Source: Blasia pusilla
Lineage: Eukaryota > Marchantiophyta > Marchantiopsida > Blasiales
Length of the DNA stretch: 64,000 nucleotides
Assembly (NCBI GenBank): GCA_050084515.1
Contig: CM114272.1
Span: 19,158,001-19,222,000, forward strand
Direction: 5' to 3'
Under the pieces are notes generated by a model, which did no database searches, was not told where the DNA came from, and saw only the letters and a program-made list of their open reading frames with translations. The translations under genes and the position numbers were made by a program. Shown here piece after piece: positions 60,396 through 64,000 of this stretch. Positions within the stretch are counted from its first letter, which is position 1. The number at the start of each line of letters is the position of its first letter.

Positions 60396-60845
60396 GAGGA
60401 GGTGATCTATGTGTGTAGGTCATCGATGGAGGTATCTAAGAATGGTATACCTTGGATGAAGTTGATTTAGAGCTCATCTTTCTTGGATCAAACCTATGTT
60501 GGGATCCGTGATACAACGTAGCTTGCATTTATCGAGCCTGGATTCTTTCTTGAAAAGTGGGCTAGGATTGATCAAAGATCACACACATTAAGAGTACATT
60601 GCAAACTTTTTCCTACTGTTATTGTAGTGTGCATCATTGAATGGATGTTTGCATGAAGCATAGTTGATTGAAAAATTCATCAACATTACATTTTTATTAA
60701 TGGGGTTGTCTTATCTTTCATGTGTAGATATGTTAGGATTCATAGTTAGATGGATCTTAAACTTGTGTGCATGAGAATCGATGTATGTTGGAAACGATGT
60801 CTATTTGCATGACATCTTAGGACATATTGTTGGTGATTGGTGAAT
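60396..60845. other. Spacer, no recognised gene
   Basis: AT-rich, short frames only. Confidence 0.4.
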
Positions 60846-61091
60846 TCACATAAAGCAAAAACTTCCAAAGAGCCATGAATTTTGAGAAAGGCATGGTGGC
60901 ATTGCCTCCTTTGCAAGAAAATATGCATACTTAAATAAAGGGAAGCAGATCAACGTCACAAGTTTGATGGATGTAGCAATGGCCTTGGCCATGGATTTCT
61001 TACCTCTATTGGATGTCCATGCAAGCTTTATATTCTCATTCAACTTTGTCTCATCTACAAACTTTATGTGTAGGAATGGTATATGCTTCAA
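60846..61091 (-). pseudogene. hAT transposase N-terminal fragment
   Basis: The minus-strand reading NENIKLAWTSNRGKKSMAKA, then CFPLFKYAYFLAKEAMP, parallels NEHMKLVYAWVENVRKRSMA and LTLFKCAYFIAKEALPFAK of the relic at 25017-25655. Only about 70 residues are kept. It is a second, oppositely oriented member of that family. Confidence 0.65.
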
Positions 61092-61145
61092 TTGGAGCTG
61101 CAGTAGAGACCGTAGAATTACGATTAGTGAATATAATCGTTCTTG

Positions 61146-61961
61146 ATGGAGTATTCCTCACTAGTATTCACAGACGAGAAGCTAAATAAGAAGAAATACA
61201 ATGTCTGGAAGTTTCGCATGAAAAAAATTTCTCATGGATTGAGAACTATGGCTTGTTATAGGTGATAAGGTCAAACCAGAAGGTGACTCATTAGACTTGA
61301 ATGTTCGCATCTGGAGCAATTGCGCAAGGCAAGTAATCCACTTTATTTCAATAATAATTAGTTTGCCAATGATTGGTAACATTCAAGATTATGATGCTCT
61401 GTAGGAGGTTTGGGATGCATTGAGGAAGTTGTTGCAAACATCTGCAACAATCAAAAAACTTTAATTAAACCAACAATTGAAGGAAGTGAGGAAAGGATTG
61501 CAAAAGAGCAATGACAATGTTTTAAGTATTAGACATATTATTGATTTGTTCAATAGCATTAGAGTGACTTTAGAAGATCATGATCTGATTTGTTCACTCT
61601 TCAAGATCTTATAAAAGAGTACAAATCTCTTAAGATATCTACATATATGAGAGAGAGGTATCCAAACTTTCAAGAGTTATTTCCATTATTAATTAGTGAG
61701 GAGATGGGTCCAATCGATCGGCAAAAGGAGCTCGAGCTTGCCTAGTATGCAAGAGATAGCCCAACCTATTTGTAGGTATTGGATCAAATAGAGGCAGAGA
61801 TCATGGTAGAAACTTTCGTGGTTGTGGTGGATATCAAGCATATAGAGGAAGAGACACTCAACATAACTTCCCTCAATCAACTATAAGCCAATACTATAAA
61901 AAATCACAAGGTGGTGATTGTGGGAATCGTTGGGGTCAAGGTTAGTTGTAGAGGGTCCTTA
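61146..61961 (+). pseudogene. Ty1/copia Gag relic, interrupted at 61962
   Basis: In broken frames it reads FTDEKLNKKKYNVWKFRMKK (start of a copia Gag, UBN2-like), then EVWDALRKLLQTSATIKKL, SIRHIIDLFNSIRVTLEDHD and YPNFQELFPLLISEEM. The last 95 bases (GGTGGTGATTGTGGGAATCG onward) match the start of the window. The Gag would coat element RNA; this copy has several stops. It ends at GAGGGTCCTTA, where a CACTA-type end begins. Confidence 0.75.
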
Positions 61962-61979
61962 CACTAGAAGAAATCTTGG

Positions 61980-62790
61980 TTTTTATGACTGACTCATATG
62001 ACTTATGTTAGTCATACATGTCCATAAATGACTGACAAAGACTGATGACTCATAGAGTCATAAAAGCCTAGTCATGCACCATGCCATGACTAGAGTCATT
62101 TTGGGAGAACTCTAGTCATTATTTTGGCTAGTCATTATTAACAATGACTGACACATCATCAAGCAACATATGACAGAATGTAGTCATATATTCCGATTGC
62201 TATATCAGCATGTGACATGGCAATGATAAATTATGACTTAGTCATATTCATCACTTGGATTGGTCAAAATGACTTAGTTATGATCTATGACTGAGTTATA
62301 TCCATCACTCAAATGGTCAAAATGACTTAGTCATAATGTATGACTAAGTCATATCCATCATTCAGATGGTCTAAATGACTTGGTGGTGATGCACCTCTCA
62401 GTCATATTAATCACTTGGATGGTTTAAATGACTGAGTCATGAGACATGATTGAGTCATATACCAAGTCATATAGGTTACCAAAATTTGTTAAAATCACTC
62501 AGTCGTGATACATGAGTTACATATTCAATCATATAGGTCACCTAAAAGTTAGTCATTGTGATCATTTGAGTCATATTGATCTTTTGGAGTTGTATGAATG
62601 ATTGTGTTCTTGAGTCATAAAATATGAAGGAGTCATATAGAGGACTCAGATTTTTCTGAAATGACTCATGATGATTATGTCATAGAATATAACTAAGTCA
62701 TATTTATCAGTTTGATTTGAAAAAATGACATAGGATGGACATATATGACTCTTGTAAATGACTCGGTTTCTTTGATATGACTTATTATCA
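61980..62790. repeat. Subterminal repeat array of TGACT(G/A/T)AGTCATA motifs
   Basis: Twenty or more TGACT/AGTCA words in both orientations, often as the near-palindrome TGACTNAGTCA, spaced in units of about 60 bp with linker TATCCATCACTCAAATGGTC. The density drops after about 62790. Confidence 0.85.
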
Positions 62791-63501
62791 TGTATGAAAA
62801 TTTTACATTACTTGATGTTCATTATCTCCAGAAGATTAGGGGAAGATACTTGAAGTATGGCATTCAAGTAGGATATGATACAAAACCCTTCTCTGTCTCA
62901 AGCTTATAACCTTGAATGAAGAAAGACAAGAAAGAAAATCCAGCAGAGAATACCTTCTATTTAGTAGCTAGTTCAACTCCTACTAAAAAGTTTCAGATTG
63001 AAAGAGAGTGAGCAGGAACATGATATAATCTCAAACATTGGGAAGAAGTAAGAAGCATAGCTAGATAGAAATACAAGGGCATGCATATATTCATAGAAAT
63101 GATTTTAAAAATGGCTAATTATATATCTCAAAGATAACTTCATGTAGAATAAATCCTAGGGTTGATACATTGTCAAAATTGCATGTGAAACAAAACATTA
63201 GCAAGTATTACTAACTAAACTGCATCTACAACTAGAGGGATGCTCTAATGTGCAACTTTCTTCAAGTTCATTTCAGGCCAGAGAATTGAACCCCCAAGAG
63301 CATCACCCAAGGTATATTGAGGTGGCAAGCCATGCTCATTTGGCTGCCACAACTTATGATCCAAAAAAGCAAGATGGATGGTCTTGAATTCCACTCCCAC
63401 TTTTCCTAGAGGAATATCACTTCCATGAAATTTTACCGTCCACTCAAACCCCTCACCACACCATTTCCTAATATTGTCCTACTAAGTTTCGGTTTAGTGA
63501 T

Positions 63502-64000
63502 GTGAGAACACACATGATCAGCCGTGATCATTTAGACGCATTGGAGACCAAAGAGATATCTAAGGGTATTGTGGTGAGGTCTAGTAAACGAGGAAGACCT
63601 AGGAAGCCTGATCCTAGGGACCAACATCCCTCGCAAAATTCAGTTTTGAAATTCTTCAAGGAGGATAGGTACCAAGCAGGGAGCAATACATGCAAAGATG
63701 GATTGGGAGAGATTGATCCTGGCAATAGCTTGCTTTGTTGGGGCTAATTGGATGAAAAGTTTAGGTGGAAAGAAGGAGTGGATATGAATGTTAAGGGCAT
63801 ATTGGATGATCAACATGGTGGCAATGTGTGGGATTGTGAGCTAAACACTATTCTGCAAGTTTTCAATCCATCTAAAGATATTGTGGTGAGTATACGAGGT
63901 TGCTTTAGACACAAATTGTGTTGTAGGTTATCGCTTAATGGAGGAGGCTATAAGAATCTCACATGCACTAAGTGCTATTCTATTAAGCGAGAGGATGATT
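63502..64000 (+). pseudogene. Coding-like stretch inside CACTA-like element, partial
   Basis: From 63502 an open frame with a basic patch KRGRPRKPDPRDQ (AT-hook-like RGRPRK) runs to a TAA at 63745. It then continues open in the same frame to the window edge (KFRWKEGVDMNVKGILDD; CTKCYSIKRED at the end). I do not recognise the family. It may be part of an element-encoded or captured gene with one stop, or an exon ending near 63740. Confidence 0.4.

Larger units (their letters stand above)
61962..64000. mobile_element. CACTA (En/Spm)-like element, right end outside window
   Basis: It starts CACTAGAAGAAATCTTGG, close to the CACTACAAGAAA ends of plant CACTA transposons, and is preceded by TTA, a possible 3-bp target duplication. 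It is followed to about 62790 by many copies of ATGACTGAGTCATA-type palindromic motifs, typical of subterminal repeats bound by the element's own protein. The interior (62800-63500) is AT-rich and is followed by a coding-like stretch. The copia similarity resumes nowhere in the window, so the other end is beyond 64000. Confidence 0.6.

Noticed and set aside
61980-62790. CRISPR or tandem satellite
   Set aside because: Motifs are short, palindromic, irregularly spaced and begin at a CACTA end, which fits transposon subterminal repeats better.

Overview
This is a nuclear window from a land plant or close relative, and most of it is transposon debris with a few genes between. The evidence for a plant is intron-containing genes with GT-AG junctions that match plant families (a choline-phosphate cytidylyltransferase, a PLAC8-domain protein and a plantacyanin), plus Ty1/copia, Ty3/gypsy, hAT, CACTA-like and LINE relics and long AT-rich spacers. 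The sequence alone does not settle the lineage. A gypsy element carrying a DNA methyltransferase fits a non-seed plant or streptophyte alga better than a crop plant, but that is inference.

Layout. 1-2571: decayed copia element (Gag zinc knuckle, protease, integrase, RT) cut by the window edge, then an LTR-like segment with telomere-like TTAGGG units. 2796-3360: GC-rich dispersed repeat. About 3600-10600: first, heavily decayed copy of an unusual Ty3/gypsy element (Gag, zinc knuckle, protease, C5 DNA methyltransferase, RT, RNase H, integrase, PHD finger), containing a secondary rearrangement and a hAT-like MITE. 13501-16454 (minus): choline-phosphate cytidylyltransferase, nine proposed coding exons all phase-consistent, with a GC-rich upstream region to about 17950. 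18000-21900: AT-rich spacer. 22213-23379 (minus): C-terminal part of a LINE. 24100-24240: minisatellite. 25017-27400: hAT transposase relic with a 156-bp inverted duplication. 27400-29600: AT-rich, Helitron-like termini. 29669-31962 (plus): four-exon conserved plant gene of unknown function with an in-frame 90-bp duplication. 35585-36852 (minus): PLAC8 gene, four exons. 36853-42980: spacer with perfect hairpins. 43247-48711: second, better preserved but 5'-truncated copy of the methyltransferase gypsy element. 49378-49965: three copies of a 190-200 bp tandem repeat. 52122-52713: two-exon plantacyanin. 56599-60387: purine-rich tandem repeat and hAT-like MITEs, one with an 8-bp target duplication. 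60850-61090 (minus): hAT fragment. 61146-61961: copia gag, broken at 61962 by a CACTA-type element whose subterminal repeats and interior run to the window end.

The most interesting system is the Ty3/gypsy family present here twice. Both copies carry a cytosine-5 DNA methyltransferase between protease and reverse transcriptase, with motifs in canonical order, and a PHD-type zinc finger after the integrase. An element that encodes both a DNA methyltransferase and a possible histone reader could influence its own chromatin state and its integration site. Both copies are broken. Many of the breaks in the younger copy are TAG stops, and at two of them the sister copy still has CAG, consistent with deamination of methylated cytosine in CHG context. 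The host genes do not form an operon or pathway; they are independent plant genes.
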